Positions 25,886 through 38,178 are shown, counted from the first letter of the stretch. The stretch is DNA of 45,227 nucleotides from Paracoccaceae bacterium (GCA_002709505.1 PARB01000049.1:1-45227); one strand, 5' to 3'. Numbers and translations: made by a program. The notes: a model not told the origin generated them from the sequence alone.

Positions 25886-27232
25886 TCAGGCAGCCGCATG
25901 GGTCACGGCGTCGACGATCCGGTCGACCACGCCGGCGAGCACGTCCTCATTGTCGGCCTCGCCCATCACGCGGATCAGCGGCTCGGTGCCAGACGGGCGG
26001 ATCACCAGACGGCCGGAATTGCCAAGGGTCTTGCGCCCCTCCTCGATGGCCGCCAGGACATCCGGGTTTTCCAGCGGCTTCGAGCCCTGATAGCGGACAT
26101 TCCTGAGGATCTGCGGCACAGGGTCGAAGCGCCGACAGACCTCCGACACCGGCCGGCCCAGCTTGGAGACGCAGGCAAGCACCTGCAGCGCTGCGACCAG
26201 CCCGTCGCCGGTGGTCGCGAAATCCGACAAGACGATGTGGCCCGACTGCTCGCCGCCGACGTTGTAGCCGTGCTGGCGCATGTGCTCGACCACATAGCGG
26301 TCGCCGACCTGGGTGCGTGCGAGGCTGAGACCAAGCCCGCCGAGATAGCGTTCCAGACCGAGGTTCGACATCACCGTCGCCACGATCCCGGACGCGGACA
26401 GCCGGCCGTCCTCGAGCCAGGACTGCGCAACCACGGCCATCAGCTGGTCGCCATCGACCACCTGCCCGTTTTCATCGACGATGATCACCCGGTCCGCGTC
26501 GCCATCAAGCGCAATGCCGATGTCCGCGCGCACCTCGTGAACCTTGCGGCACAGGGCTTCGGTGTCCGTCGATCCGCATTTCAGATTGATGTTGTAGCCG
26601 TCCGGCTCGTCGCCGATGGCGATCACCTCCGCGCCCAGTTCCCACAGCGCTTCCGGAGCGACCTTATAGGCCGCGCCATTCGCGCAATCGACGACGATGC
26701 GCAATCCGGACAGGCTCATCTCGCGCGGCAGCGTGCGCTTGGCGAACTCCACGTAGCGATCGCGCATTCCGTCGATCCGGCGCGCCCGGCCGAGCTTCGA
26801 GGGCGCAACCAGCATCGATGCCGAATCGCGCTCGATCAGAACCTCGATCTCCTTTTCCACCGCGTCCGACAGCTTGTAGCCATCGGGGCCGAAGAACTTG
26901 ATGCCATTGTCCTGGTAGGGGTTGTGCGACGCCGAGATCATCACCCCGAGATCGGCGCGGACCGAGCGGGTCAGCATGGCGACCGCCGGTGTCGGCATCG
27001 GGCCGAGCAAGAGCACGTCCAGGCCGACGGAGGTGAAGCCGGCAACAAGCGCGTTTTCGATCATATAGCCGGACAGGCGGGTATCCTTGCCGATCACGAC
27101 ACGGTGGCGGTGAGAGCCATTGCGGAACGAGACGCCGGCGGCCATGCCGACCTTGAGCGCGATATCCGGCGTCATCGGCGCCCGGTTGGCCGTGCCGCGA
27201 ATTCCATCCGTTCCGAAATATTTGCGTGTCAT
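25886..27232 (-). CDS. glmM: Phosphoglucosamine mutase
   Basis: GlmM converts glucosamine-6-phosphate to glucosamine-1-phosphate on the route to UDP-GlcNAc for peptidoglycan and lipid A. The 448-residue length is standard. N-terminal [12 protein letters not shown], catalytic phosphoserine S102 in M-I-S-A-S-H-N-P, metal-binding D-G-D-A-D-R, the sugar-specificity loop G-G-E-Q-S-G-H and phosphate-binding R-P-S-G-T-E-P are all intact. It lies 175 bases after ftsH on the same strand; the ftsH-glmM order is widely conserved. Confidence 0.97.
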   Translation of the reverse strand: MTRKYFGTDGIRGTANRAPMTPDIALKVGMAAGVSFRNGSHRHRVVIGKDTRLSGYMIENALVAGFTSVGLDVLLLGPMPTPAVAMLTRSVRADLGVMISASHNPYQDNGIKFFGPDGYKLSDAVEKEIEVLIERDSASMLVAPSKLGRARRIDGMRDRYVEFAKRTLPREMSLSGLRIVVDCANGAAYKVAPEALWELGAEVIAIGDEPDGYNINLKCGSTDTEALCRKVHEVRADIGIALDGDADRVIIVDENGQVVDGDQLMAVVAQSWLEDGRLSASGIVATVMSNLGLERYLGGLGLSLARTQVGDRYVVEHMRQHGYNVGGEQSGHIVLSDFATTGDGLVAALQVLACVSKLGRPVSEVCRRFDPVPQILRNVRYQGSKPLENPDVLAAIEEGRKTLGNSGRLVIRPSGTEPLIRVMGEADNEDVLAGVVDRIVDAVTHAAA

Positions 27233-27346
27233 GTGAACCCTGTCACGTCCTGCAATAAGCCATGAGCGGCGCGACGAGATCCGCCGCGCTGCGTTTCACT
27301 ATCATCATCATCACGCAAACACGTTCAAAATTTGTGTTCATTCGTA

Positions 27347-27379
27347 ACAAAACGGCCCGGCGACAAGGCCGCCGGGCCG
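27347..27379 (-). terminator. Terminator of ftsH
   Basis: A perfect ten-pair GC stem (CGGCCCGGCG / CGCCGGGCCG) runs on the minus strand into TTTTGTT. It lies about 30 bases after the ftsH stop, so glmM probably has its own promoter or relies on read-through. Confidence 0.85.
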
Positions 27380-27407
27380 GATGTGTCTGTCGATCCTGGT
27401 ATGGCGC

Positions 27408-29336
<1,929 letters not shown>

Positions 29337-29394
29337 TGCGTTTCCTTCACCGCGGGCGCGCGGCGGTCTGCGCCGGGGACGATAAGCATAGACT

Positions 29395-29426
29395 GCAAGA
29401 TAGGTCTCACAGGCAGGACTGCCAAG
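29395..29426 (-). promoter_or_regulatory. Candidate RpoH-type promoter of ftsH
   Basis: CTTG-N18-CCTATCTTGC matches the alphaproteobacterial heat-shock consensus CTTG-N17/18-CYTATNTNNG at all but the last base. It ends about 60 bases before the ftsH start codon. Confidence 0.6.
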
Positions 29427-29461
29427 GTGACACGCGAGATTTGCATCAAACCCCTCTCATT

Positions 29462-29499
29462 TTCCTTAAGTCGTTCGCGAATGCAGCGAATTTAAGGAA
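29462..29499. repeat. Inverted repeat at the tilS stop codon
   Basis: TTCCTTAA (29462-29469) and TTAAGGAA (29492-29499) are exact reverse complements; an inner TTCGC/GCGAA pair extends the stem. It overlaps the tilS 3' end and lacks a T-run on the minus strand, so it may stabilise or process the RNA rather than terminate it. Confidence 0.45.
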
Positions 29500-30836
29500 T
29501 TCCCGGTGGATTTCGCCGCCTGAAACAGCGGAAGCAACGAAATCTCGACCCCGGTCGGTGGTGCAGCACCGTGGAAGCCGGGACAATATGGCGCATCGTC
29601 GCCCCGCAGCACGCAGGGCGCCATGTCGAAGGCCTGAGCGGGCCAGCCAGTCGGCGGAACGAGGCCCGCCGCCCCGCCGTCCCGGCGTCTTGCATCCGCA
29701 AGGGCGAGAACCTCCAGCCGGTCGAGCGTCGTCATCGACACGGCAAACCGCCCGTCCCAGACCCAGGACCCGGGCGCCTGTGCCCGCAAGGGCTCGGGCG
29801 AGACGCGGCCGTGCTCCCGCCAGACGACCAGCGCCGAGGCCGTGCGCCGCACGACCGCCCCGCACAGCGTCGCCTGCGCCCCTTCCGCCTGTGCCAGCTC
29901 GCCGATCAGCCGTTCCAGCTTCTCGACCCTAGGCGGATAGGCCTGTGCGCCGACCCTTGTCAGAAGATGCGAGACAAGCCGCAACAGCACCTCCTCCGGC
30001 AGATCCTGCAAGGCCAACAGCGGCACGCGAACGGGGCCGGCCGGATGCACCTCGGCGTGACGGGCCAGCACATCGTGCAACCAGCAATCCAGCGCGGAGG
30101 CGGCGCGCGAAAGCCGCGAGGCGGTCCGCGCGAGCCGCTGGGGTGTCAGCCCTTCCGCGGCAAGATCCGGAATCAACCGCCGCATGCGCACCCGCGCATA
30201 GGCGGGATCGGCGTTGGAAGGGTCCTCGCTCCAGGCGATGCCGCGCTCGGCAAGCGATGCGACCAGGCGCTCCTTGGCCACCCCGAGCAGCGGACGCAGG
30301 ACCGCGATACCCTCGCGCGTGACGACAGGCGCCATGGCGGCAAGTCCGTAGACCCCGCTTCCCCGCGCCAGTCTGAGCAGGAAGGTCTCGGCCTGATCGT
30401 CGAGGTGATGGGCAAGGATCAGCGCATCGCCGCCCACCTCGGCAAGCGCGCTAGTCATCAACGCGAACCGAGCCTCGCGCGCCTGCGCCTGGCGGTTGGC
30501 CAGGGGCTTCTCCCCGGTCCATGTCAGGATGCGGCAATCAAGCCCCTGCGCGCGGGCAAGCTCCGCGACCCTTTCAGTCTCTGCGGCCGCCTCCGGGCGC
30601 AGGCCATGGTCGACGGTCAGGACCGAAAGTTCCGGCGCACCGGGGGTGCGGCGGCGCCATTCGGCAAGAAGAACCATGAGCGCGAGCGAATCCGCGCCAC
30701 CGGAAACGGCAACCGCGAGCTTGCGATACCCGCCAAGCCCGGAAAACAGCCGGTCGGCTTCCTCCGGCGCGATGGCGCGGGACGAAACGCTGTCAGACGC
30801 AGCCACTGCTCTGCTTCTGGGCTTGGGCCTCGGCAC
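29466..30836 (-). CDS. tilS: tRNA(Ile)-lysidine synthase
   Basis: TilS modifies cytidine-34 of the AUA-reading tRNA-Ile to lysidine with ATP and lysine, an essential step. The 456-residue protein has the PP-loop ATPase motif S-G-G-A-D-S at 45-50, followed by the N-type ATPase domain (L-T-V-D-H-G-L-R, H-H-L-D-D-Q-A-E-T-F-L-L-R). C-terminal substrate-binding regions are less conserved. The ATG at 30836 overlaps cpoB by 44 bases; an in-frame GTG at 30806 would reduce the overlap to 14. It lies between cpoB and ftsH, as in related genomes. Confidence 0.93.
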   Translation of the reverse strand: MPRPKPRSRAVAASDSVSSRAIAPEEADRLFSGLGGYRKLAVAVSGGADSLALMVLLAEWRRRTPGAPELSVLTVDHGLRPEAAAETERVAELARAQGLDCRILTWTGEKPLANRQAQAREARFALMTSALAEVGGDALILAHHLDDQAETFLLRLARGSGVYGLAAMAPVVTREGIAVLRPLLGVAKERLVASLAERGIAWSEDPSNADPAYARVRMRRLIPDLAAEGLTPQRLARTASRLSRAASALDCWLHDVLARHAEVHPAGPVRVPLLALQDLPEEVLLRLVSHLLTRVGAQAYPPRVEKLERLIGELAQAEGAQATLCGAVVRRTASALVVWREHGRVSPEPLRAQAPGSWVWDGRFAVSMTTLDRLEVLALADARRRDGGAAGLVPPTGWPAQAFDMAPCVLRGDDAPYCPGFHGAAPPTGVEISLLPLFQAAKSTGNSLNSLHSRTT

Positions 30837-31812
30837 GGATCGCCGTCGGCGCGCCCGGATATTTCGTCAGGAGCTCGGAAAAGGTCGCGCAGGCGGCATC
30901 GGTCTGGCCGATGCCCCGCAGCGAAAGACCGAGCTTAAGCAGGCTGTCGGTCACCTTGGCGCTGTCGGGATAGTCCGTATAGCTCTTCAGGAAGGCGTCG
31001 GCCGCTTCCCGGTACTGCTTGCGGGCATAGAGGCTCTCGCCGAGCCAGAACTGGGCGTTTGCCGCCTGCGGATCGTTCGGATAGGCGTCGAGAAACGCGC
31101 GAAAGCCGCTTTCCGCAGCCTCGTAGTTGCCCGAGAGGATCAGAGAATAGGCCTCGTCATATTGCGCGCGCGGAGACCCCGAGGACAGGGCGGCCACCTC
31201 GTTGCCCCCGCCGGAGACGCCGGGCGGCAGGTCGCCGCCCCCGCTGTCGCCTGAGGGCACGGAGCCGATGCCGCGCGCCAGCGCGGAGAGGTCGAGCGGC
31301 CCGCCGCTGCCGCCCTGCTGATATCCGCCCTCAGCCGCATATTCCGCGTCCCCCGATCCGCCCTCGGCGGGAATCTGGCCGAGCGTGCCGGGAGCCGCGC
31401 CATAGCTCTGGCTGCCGTCGATGGTGCCGGCAAGCCCTTGCGTGTCGCCCGAGGACGGCGGGCGGGCATCGGAGCGCTTGCCGCCGCCCTGCTCGAGCTG
31501 CTGGAAGCGGTACTCATTGTCTTCCTGCATCCGCCGGATCTGGTCCTGAAGCTGGCGGATCTGGAAATTGAGCTCCTCGACCTGACCGGTGAGCGTGCGC
31601 ATCTGCTCCTCGACCTGGTTGAGCCGCACGGCCGCCTGGCCGTCATCGCGCGAGCCGAAGAGCTGCGCCTTGGCCGGCAGCGAGACCACCACCAGCGCCA
31701 GCACGGCGGCAAGCGCGGTCTTCAGGAGCCGCGTGGCGAACGCGCCGCCGGCCGCGGGCCGACTTCGCCCCCCGCGCGCGGGGTCATGTCTGGTGGACAC
31801 TGACAATTCCAT
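30793..31812 (-). CDS. cpoB: Tol-Pal coordinating protein CpoB (YbgF)
   Basis: CpoB is a periplasmic protein that links Tol-Pal action with peptidoglycan synthesis during division. The 339 residues begin with a signal peptide (L-L-K-T-A-L-A-A-V-L-A-L-V-V-V-S-L-P-A-K-A), then a trimerising coiled coil (V-E-E-Q-M-R-T-L-T-G-Q-V-E-E-L), a long Gly/Ser-rich linker, and C-terminal tetratricopeptide repeats (Y-D-E-A-Y-S-L-I-L-S-G-N-Y-E-A-A, A-Q-F-W-L-G-E-S-L-Y). The ATG at 31812 is preceded by GGAGGAG; open frame upstream of it is not signal-peptide-like. The linker is longer than in E. coli YbgF. Confidence 0.93.
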   Translation of the reverse strand: MELSVSTRHDPARGGRSRPAAGGAFATRLLKTALAAVLALVVVSLPAKAQLFGSRDDGQAAVRLNQVEEQMRTLTGQVEELNFQIRQLQDQIRRMQEDNEYRFQQLEQGGGKRSDARPPSSGDTQGLAGTIDGSQSYGAAPGTLGQIPAEGGSGDAEYAAEGGYQQGGSGGPLDLSALARGIGSVPSGDSGGGDLPPGVSGGGNEVAALSSGSPRAQYDEAYSLILSGNYEAAESGFRAFLDAYPNDPQAANAQFWLGESLYARKQYREAADAFLKSYTDYPDSAKVTDSLLKLGLSLRGIGQTDAACATFSELLTKYPGAPTAIRAEAQAQKQSSGCV

Positions 31813-32046
31813 GCATCTCCTCCGCCCCCACGGGGGTCGCTCTCGTCTCCAGGGTGGCCGGACGTCCCGGTCCCTGTCCCGGCCCTTGTCGCGGCACCAG
31901 CGCCGGCCGCCGTCTCCCGGCGGTCGTTGCATCCTTGCCGGACAAGAGACCAACCTCAACATCCGATGACGCGCACAGGGCGCCGCGAGTTCGGCCAAAG
32001 TTTGACGGTGTCGGCGCCCGCAGGCAACCGGCGAGGGCAAAACGCG

Positions 32047-32083
32047 AAAACGGCCGGAGGCGCAGTGCGCATCCGGCCGTTTC
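32047..32083 (-). terminator. Hairpin between pal and cpoB
   Basis: An 11-pair perfect stem (AAACGGCCGGA / TCCGGCCGTTT) with an internal TGCGCA-type palindrome in the loop is followed on the minus strand by TTTTCG. It would end or attenuate transcription after pal. The 296-base gap to cpoB otherwise holds no gene I can support. Confidence 0.8.
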
Positions 32084-32108
32084 GAAAGTCTTCGCGTTCA
32101 AGCGCCGA

Positions 32109-32594
32109 TCAGCTGCCGGCGTTGTCCAGCACGGTCACGGCGCGACGGTTCTGCGTCCAGCAGGATTCGTCGTTGCACACGGCAACCGGGCGTTCCTTGC
32201 CATAGGAAATGGTCTTGACGCGACTTGCCGAGATCCCGCGCGAGACGAGATAGTCGCGCACGGCGTTGGCACGGCGCGCACCGAGCGCGATGTTGTACTG
32301 GCGCGTGCCGCGTTCGTCGGCATGGCCCTCGATGGTCACCGTGTAGCGGCCATAGCTCTGCAGCCAGCGAACCTGCTTGTCCAGCGTCGCCGTCGCCTGG
32401 GACGACAGCGTGGTCTGGTCGTTTCCGAAGAAAACGCGATCGCCGACGTTGACGACAAAGTCCTGACCGGTGCCCGGCTGGACATTGCCCGTCAAGCCGT
32501 CCGGCTTGGTCTGTGCGCAGGCAGCGAGCAGCAGCGTGCCCGCGATTACGGCGGCGAAGCGTACGCCCCGTCCCTGCATCCCGAATTGCATCAT
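32109..32594 (-). CDS. pal: Peptidoglycan-associated lipoprotein Pal
   Basis: Pal anchors the outer membrane to peptidoglycan and works with TolB and TolA in envelope constriction. The 161 residues have a lipoprotein signal ending L-L-L-A-A-C, so C26 would be lipidated. The OmpA-like domain carries V-F-F-G-N-D-Q-T-T-L, the peptidoglycan-binding stretch I-E-G-H-A-D-E-R-G-T and N-I-A-L-G-A-R-R-A-N-A-V, and two cysteines in V-C-N-D-E-S-C-W. It lies 196 bases after tolB. Confidence 0.97.
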   Translation of the reverse strand: MMQFGMQGRGVRFAAVIAGTLLLAACAQTKPDGLTGNVQPGTGQDFVVNVGDRVFFGNDQTTLSSQATATLDKQVRWLQSYGRYTVTIEGHADERGTRQYNIALGARRANAVRDYLVSRGISASRVKTISYGKERPVAVCNDESCWTQNRRAVTVLDNAGS

Positions 32595-32790
32595 GAATTC
32601 CTACTCCTGAACCCCACGGCCCCGACAGGGTAAATGCTTCTACAGCGAAACTGGTTAAGCCGCCGTTCAGCAACGTGGTTAATTTTTCCTTGCCCGCTTC
32701 GTCCGACACGAAGGGCGCATGCGACGCGCCGGTGCGGTCTCGTTGCGGAACAAGCGACGAATTTCGACCAGTGACCCTATCCCGCCGCAC

Positions 32791-34179
32791 CTATTCCAGC
32801 AAGGGCGACCAGGCCGGGTCGGAGGCAAAGGCCGGCACCGGCAGGCGCCGCTCGTTGTAGCCGGTGAGATCCACCGTCCACAGCTGCGGCCCGCCATTGG
32901 CACCCGGCGTTTCCCGGAAGAACACCAGGACGCGCCCGTTCGGCGACCAGGCCGGGCCCTCGTTGTGATAGCCCTCGGTCAGCACGCGCTCGCCCGACCC
33001 ATCGGGACGCATCACACCGATCATGAAGCGGCCCTGGTGCATCTTGGTGAAGGCGATGAGGTCGCCGCGCGGCGACCAGACCGGGGTCGAATAGCGTCCG
33101 GGCCCGAAGCTGATGCGCTGCGGGTTGCCGCCGCTTGCATCCATCACGTAGAGCTGCTGCGTGCCGCCGCGGTCGGATTCAAACACGATCCGGTTGCCGT
33201 CCGGCGAATAGGACGGGCTGGTGTCGATCGCCGGCGTGTTGGTCAGCCGGGTGGTGCGGCGCGAGCGCAGGTCCATCACGAAGATATTGGCGTTGCCGCC
33301 CTGCTGCAGGCTCATCGCCACCTTCTGCCCGTCGGGCGAAAACCGCGGCGCGAAGGTCATGCCGGGGAAATTGCCGACGACCTCACGCTGGCCGGTCTCG
33401 ATGTTCAGCAGGTAGACCTTGGGATCGGACCCGTCATAGGCCATGTAGGTGACTTCCTGGCGCGACGGCGAGAACCGCGGCGTCAGCACGAGATCGTTGC
33501 CGTTGGTCAGATAGCGCACATTGGCGCCGTCCTGGTCCATGATCGCCAGCCGCTTGACGCGCTTGTCCTTCGGCCCAGTCTCGTCGACGAAGACGATGCG
33601 CGTGTCGAAATAGCCCTTCTCGCCGGTCAGCCGCTCGTAGATCGCATCCGCGATGATATGCGCCATCCGCCGCCAGTTGTCGGCGGTGGTGTAGAACTGC
33701 TGGCCCAGCATCTGCTGGCCGGCGAAGACGTCCCACAGGCGGAATTCCGCGCGGATGCGCCCGTCCGACTGGCGCTCGATCGCGCCGACCACCAACGCCT
33801 GCGCGCCGATCGGGCGCCAGGAGGCGAACTGCGGCGGCGCGGCCGTGCTCACGGTCTTTTCGATGAAGCTTGCCGGATCGAGGGTGCGGAACAACCCGGA
33901 GCGGCTGAGGTCGGCGGTGATCACCTCCGAGATCTGCGCCGCCATGTCGGCATCGCCCCCCTGACCGGTGAAGGTCGGGATCGCGATCGGCAACGGCTCG
34001 ATATTGCCCTGGGTGACGTCGATCTCCACCACCGCGCGCGCCGGCGTCGGCGCCAGGGTGGCGAGACCCGCGACCGTCACCGCAACAAGCATCGCGACAG
34101 CGGACAACATGCGGACTGTGACACGTCCGACAGCCCGCCCCTGCTTCACGCTTGGCTTCATCGCTCGAGGCTCCATCAT
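32791..34179 (-). CDS. tolB: Tol-Pal periplasmic beta-propeller TolB
   Basis: TolB sits in the periplasm and cycles between Pal and TolA. The 462 residues have a signal peptide ([11 protein letters not shown], cleavage near P-A-R-A), an alpha/beta N-terminal domain ([17 protein letters not shown]), and six WD-like blades with repeats such as F-S-P-D-G-Q-K-V-A and [14 protein letters not shown]. Two starts are possible, ATG at 34179 or 34161, each with its own GGAG in a direct repeat of CGAGGCTCC (plus strand). The gene lies 112 bases after tolA. Confidence 0.96.
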   Translation of the reverse strand: MMEPRAMKPSVKQGRAVGRVTVRMLSAVAMLVAVTVAGLATLAPTPARAVVEIDVTQGNIEPLPIAIPTFTGQGGDADMAAQISEVITADLSRSGLFRTLDPASFIEKTVSTAAPPQFASWRPIGAQALVVGAIERQSDGRIRAEFRLWDVFAGQQMLGQQFYTTADNWRRMAHIIADAIYERLTGEKGYFDTRIVFVDETGPKDKRVKRLAIMDQDGANVRYLTNGNDLVLTPRFSPSRQEVTYMAYDGSDPKVYLLNIETGQREVVGNFPGMTFAPRFSPDGQKVAMSLQQGGNANIFVMDLRSRRTTRLTNTPAIDTSPSYSPDGNRIVFESDRGGTQQLYVMDASGGNPQRISFGPGRYSTPVWSPRGDLIAFTKMHQGRFMIGVMRPDGSGERVLTEGYHNEGPAWSPNGRVLVFFRETPGANGGPQLWTVDLTGYNERRLPVPAFASDPAWSPLLE

Positions 34180-34291
34180 GCGAGGCTCCCATGCGGCGCG
34201 ATCGCACGCGCCGTCTCTTGCAGTACCATGTTTGCGGGCGCGGCCGGAACCGCGTCCGTGCGGGAGAAGTCCCGGCTGGCGCTTCGTTGCA

Positions 34292-35239
34292 TCATCCGCC
34301 CAACAGGTCCCGTGGGTCGAAATTGATGATGACTTCGCGCCAGGAGTCGTATTTCTCGGCCGGCAGCGAATAGGGCGCGCAGCGCAGCACCGCGCGCCTT
34401 GCGCTTTCCGCCGCGATCGTGAACGACGGATTGCCGCTCGAATTCATCACTTCCGGCCGCTGGTCCACCTCGCCGGACGGCGTCAGGAACACCTTCAGCC
34501 GCACGTTGAGGTCGGAGGCTCCCGCCGTGCCGGCCGGCGGGCTCCAGCACCGGGAGATCTGCCCGCGCAGGGCATCCAGCTCCGACTGGCTCATCGTCAC
34601 GTTGCTCAGCCCCTCGCGGCTGCCGAGCGAGGCGGGCGCGTCGGAGGCCGACGGCGATCCGCCGCCGGCCGGCTCCACCTTGTTGAGAAGCGCGGCGATC
34701 TGGTTCGGATTGAAGTCCTGCGGCGGATCGACCCGCGGTGGCGGGGTCGGCTTGCTGCGCGGACGCGCGGAGGCCGGGAGCGGCGGCGGCGTTTCGGCCA
34801 CCTTCGGCTCGGGTTCCGGCGCGGGCGCAGGCGCAGGCTCCGCCTCGGCCGCCTGGGGAGCCGGTTCCGGCTCGGGTGCGGGTTCCGGCGGCGCCGGCGG
34901 TGTCGGTTCCGGGGCTGGGGCCGGCGCGGGCGCAGGCGCAGGCGCCGGCGTCGGTTCAGGCGCGGCTTCCCGGGGTTTCTCGGCCACGGTCTCGGCAGGC
35001 GGCGTCTCGGGGTCGGGCTCGGGTGCCGGCTTTTCCGCCGGCTTGGTCGCCTCGATCTCGCGAACTTCCGCGTCCTTTTCGCCGATGCGCAGGCGGGTGA
35101 TCTCCGAAATCGGCACAAGGTCGACCGGCAGCGTGTCCACCGGCCCGACGTCGAACGGGCGCGCTTCGGGAAATGACACCACTCCCCAAACCAGCACGGC
35201 CAAATGGCCGCCGATCGATGCGATCAGGCCGACACGCAT
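34292..35239 (-). CDS. tolA: Tol-Pal inner-membrane protein TolA
   Basis: TolA spans the periplasm and transmits energy from TolQR to TolB-Pal. The 315 residues have an N-terminal membrane helix ([20 protein letters not shown]), a long Pro/Ala/Glu low-complexity domain (repeated A-P and E-P units near 75-150) instead of the Ala/Lys helix of E. coli, and a small C-terminal TonB-like domain ([30 protein letters not shown]). The two cysteines of that domain may pair. It follows tolR by 20 bases. Confidence 0.93.
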   Translation of the reverse strand: MRVGLIASIGGHLAVLVWGVVSFPEARPFDVGPVDTLPVDLVPISEITRLRIGEKDAEVREIEATKPAEKPAPEPDPETPPAETVAEKPREAAPEPTPAPAPAPAPAPAPEPTPPAPPEPAPEPEPAPQAAEAEPAPAPAPEPEPKVAETPPPLPASARPRSKPTPPPRVDPPQDFNPNQIAALLNKVEPAGGGSPSASDAPASLGSREGLSNVTMSQSELDALRGQISRCWSPPAGTAGASDLNVRLKVFLTPSGEVDQRPEVMNSSGNPSFTIAAESARRAVLRCAPYSLPAEKYDSWREVIINFDPRDLLGG

Positions 35240-35259
35240 TACCCGAAAAGGCTCCTCAT

Positions 35260-35709
35260 CTACTGCTGCTCTTCCAGCGTCACGAGGCCAAGCCGCTTGT
35301 AGCCGGCCGCGTTGATCCGCCCCATGACCCGCATGATCGTGCCGTAGTCGGCGTTCTCGTCGCCGCGCACGTAGATCCGTTCGTCGTAGCCGTTCTGGGC
35401 AATCGCCTCGAGCGTCGGGATCACCTCGTCGGCGGCGATTTCCGTTTCCTGCATGAAGATCCGCCCGTCGGCGGCAACCGAGATCGTGATCGGCTCGGTC
35501 GCGCCCTCAAGCGGTTTCGCCTGGGTTTCCGGCAAGTCGAGTGGCACGCCGACGGTCAGGAGCGGCGCCGCCACCATGAAGATGATCAGAAGCACCAGCA
35601 TCACGTCGACGAAGGGCGTGACGTTGATCTCGCTCATCGGCTGATGGCGACGGCGACGGCGGCGGCGGCCGCCGCCCGCATCGTCCGATGCGCCGAGCTG
35701 CATGCCCAT
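35260..35709 (-). CDS. tolR: Tol-Pal inner-membrane protein TolR
   Basis: TolR is the ExbD-like partner of TolQ in the proton channel. The 149 residues start with an unusual run of seven arginines in [11 protein letters not shown] before the family motif S-E-I-N-V-T-P-F-V-D-V-M-L-V-L-L-I-I-F-M-V; the Asp in F-V-D-V is the expected proton-carrying residue. The periplasmic domain ends in L-V-T-L-E-E. The gene starts three bases after tolQ, so the two are translated together. Confidence 0.96.
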   Translation of the reverse strand: MGMQLGASDDAGGGRRRRRRRHQPMSEINVTPFVDVMLVLLIIFMVAAPLLTVGVPLDLPETQAKPLEGATEPITISVAADGRIFMQETEIAADEVIPTLEAIAQNGYDERIYVRGDENADYGTIMRVMGRINAAGYKRLGLVTLEEQQ

Positions 35710-35712
35710 TGC

Positions 35713-36426
<714 letters not shown>

Positions 36427-36595
36427 TATGTAATAGGACCTCTTGCCCGATGTCATCGGCACGTCTGCCGGATCGGCCGCCTGTTGCCCGTCATCCGGAA
36501 CCAGTATCCGGACCAGTCATGTTCGCTGAGTCACCCGCCTCAATGGCGAGGGATTTTGGCGAAACTGGGACTGAATCCGCCGAATTTCTCCGGCA

Positions 36596-36610
36596 TTAAG
36601 CAGGCGTTAA
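36596..36610. promoter_or_regulatory. Canonical CtrA box upstream of tolQ
   Basis: TTAA-GCAGGCG-TTAA matches the CtrA consensus exactly. A third TTAA follows at 36624. The site lies in the tolQ-ybgC gap, 170 bases before tolQ and the only canonical site within several kilobases. Confidence 0.7.
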
Positions 36611-36668
36611 GGTTACCGCGCGGTTAAGACGGAAGGATCGCCGGACGCGAATCCGTCGCACGAAACGG

Positions 36669-37136
36669 TCAGACTGCCGCGGCCGGTCCCTGCAGCCGGG
36701 CGGCAAGCCGCGCCGGCAGGCGGCGCGGACGCCCCTCCGCCGAGATCACCGCAACGGTGACGCTGGCGGAAAACAGCAGCGTTTCCGCGCGGCGCACCTC
36801 CTGCGTCAGGCACAACCTTGCCCCGCGCGCGCTTTCCAGCCGCGTGACGATTTCCAGGAGATCGTCGATACGCGCCGGTGCGTGGAAGTCGATCTCCATC
36901 CGCCGCACGGCAAAGGCCAACACCTCGCCATGCACGCCATCGCTCAATTCCGCGTGATGAATGCCGCACAGGCGCAGGAAATCGGATCGCCCGCGCTCGA
37001 TGAACTTCAGATAGGCGGCGTGATAGACCACGCCGGTGAAATCCGTGTCCTCGTAATAGACCCGCACCGGCAGCACATGACCGTCTGCCGTCAAACGGCC
37101 GGCGAGATCGGGCCAGGACCCCGCCTCACCCGTCAT
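36669..37136 (-). CDS. ybgC: Tol-Pal-associated acyl-CoA thioesterase YbgC
   Basis: YbgC is a hotdog-fold thioesterase acting on acyl-CoA or acyl-ACP and usually encoded at the head of the tol-pal operon. The 155 residues have the catalytic motif [24 protein letters not shown] (Asp at D-T-D), plus [10 protein letters not shown]. The ATG at 37136 follows GAGG and overlaps ruvB by 11 bases, so it is coupled to ruvCAB rather than to tolQ. A gap of 242 bases with the CtrA box separates it from tolQ. Confidence 0.95.
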   Translation of the reverse strand: MTGEAGSWPDLAGRLTADGHVLPVRVYYEDTDFTGVVYHAAYLKFIERGRSDFLRLCGIHHAELSDGVHGEVLAFAVRRMEIDFHAPARIDDLLEIVTRLESARGARLCLTQEVRRAETLLFSASVTVAVISAEGRPRRLPARLAARLQGPAAAV

Positions 37137-38178
37137 TGCCGTCCTCGGTGAAAAGGCCGGGCTGCAGCGGATTGACGCCGCCCGGCACCGCAAGTCCGAG
37201 ATGCTGGAACGCCGTCGGCGTCAGGATCCGTCCGCGCGGCGTGCGCTGGATGTAGCCCTGCTGGATCAGATAGGGTTCGACGATCTCCTCGATCGCGTCA
37301 CGCGGCTCCGACAGGGCGGCGGCGATGGTCTCGATGCCGACCGGTCCGCCGCCGAATTTCAGCGCGATCTGGTTGAGATAGCGGCGGTCGAGCTGGTCGA
37401 GCCCGGCGCTGTCGACCTCAAGCTGGGTCAGCGCCCGGTCCGCGATGCCGGCATCCACCGTCTCCTGTCCGGCAACGACCGCGAAATCCCTCACCCGGCG
37501 CAACAGCCGGCCGGCGATGCGCGGCGTGCCGCGCGCGCGCCGCGCGATCTCCCGCGAGCCGTCCGGGCTCATGCCGATGCCGAGCAGCCGCGCGCCACGC
37601 GTGACGATCAGCTCCAGCTCCTCCGTGGTGTAGAACTGCAGCCGGACCGGAATGCCGAAGCGGTCCCGCAAGGGCGTGGTCAAAAGCCCGAGACGCGTCG
37701 TCGCCGCGACCAGGGTGAATTTGGCGAGATCGATCTTCACGGAGCGCGCCGCCGGTCCCTCGCCGATGATGAGATCGAGCTGGAAATCCTCCATCGCCGG
37801 ATAGAGCACTTCCTCCACCGCCGGATTGAGCCGGTGGATCTCATCAATGAAGAGCACGTCGCGCTCTTCCAGATTGGTCAGAAGCGCCGCCAGATCGCCG
37901 GCCTTGGCGATCACCGGTCCCGATGTCGCGCGGAAATTGACGCCAAGCTCGCGCGCCATGATCTGCGCCAGCGTCGTCTTGCCCAGCCCCGGAGGTCCGA
38001 CGAAGAGCACATGATCGAGCGCCTCGCCGCGCGCCTTGGCCGCGCCGATGAACACCTTGAGATTGGCGCGCGCCTGCGCCTGGCCGACGAAATCGTCGAG
38101 CACCTGCGGACGCATCGTCGTGTCGATCTCGTCGCCGCGCACCTCTGACGTCACCAGCCGGGGATCGGTCTCGCTCAT
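37126..38178 (-). CDS. ruvB: Holliday junction helicase motor RuvB
   Basis: RuvB is the hexameric AAA+ motor of branch migration. The 350 residues show Walker [10 protein letters not shown], Walker [13 protein letters not shown], the sensor-1 region [19 protein letters not shown] and a C-terminal winged helix ([11 protein letters not shown]). It overlaps the ruvA stop by four bases (ATGA). Confidence 0.98.
   Translation of the reverse strand: MSETDPRLVTSEVRGDEIDTTMRPQVLDDFVGQAQARANLKVFIGAAKARGEALDHVLFVGPPGLGKTTLAQIMARELGVNFRATSGPVIAKAGDLAALLTNLEERDVLFIDEIHRLNPAVEEVLYPAMEDFQLDLIIGEGPAARSVKIDLAKFTLVAATTRLGLLTTPLRDRFGIPVRLQFYTTEELELIVTRGARLLGIGMSPDGSREIARRARGTPRIAGRLLRRVRDFAVVAGQETVDAGIADRALTQLEVDSAGLDQLDRRYLNQIALKFGGGPVGIETIAAALSEPRDAIEEIVEPYLIQQGYIQRTPRGRILTPTAFQHLGLAVPGGVNPLQPGLFTEDGNDG

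Noticed and set aside
27299..27313. ATC trinucleotide run between ftsH and glmM
   Set aside because: It is only a few units long and has no sign of phase-variable function in a gene or promoter.
32655..32683. Two TTAA tetramers between pal and tolB as a CtrA site
   Set aside because: They are 20 bases apart instead of seven.
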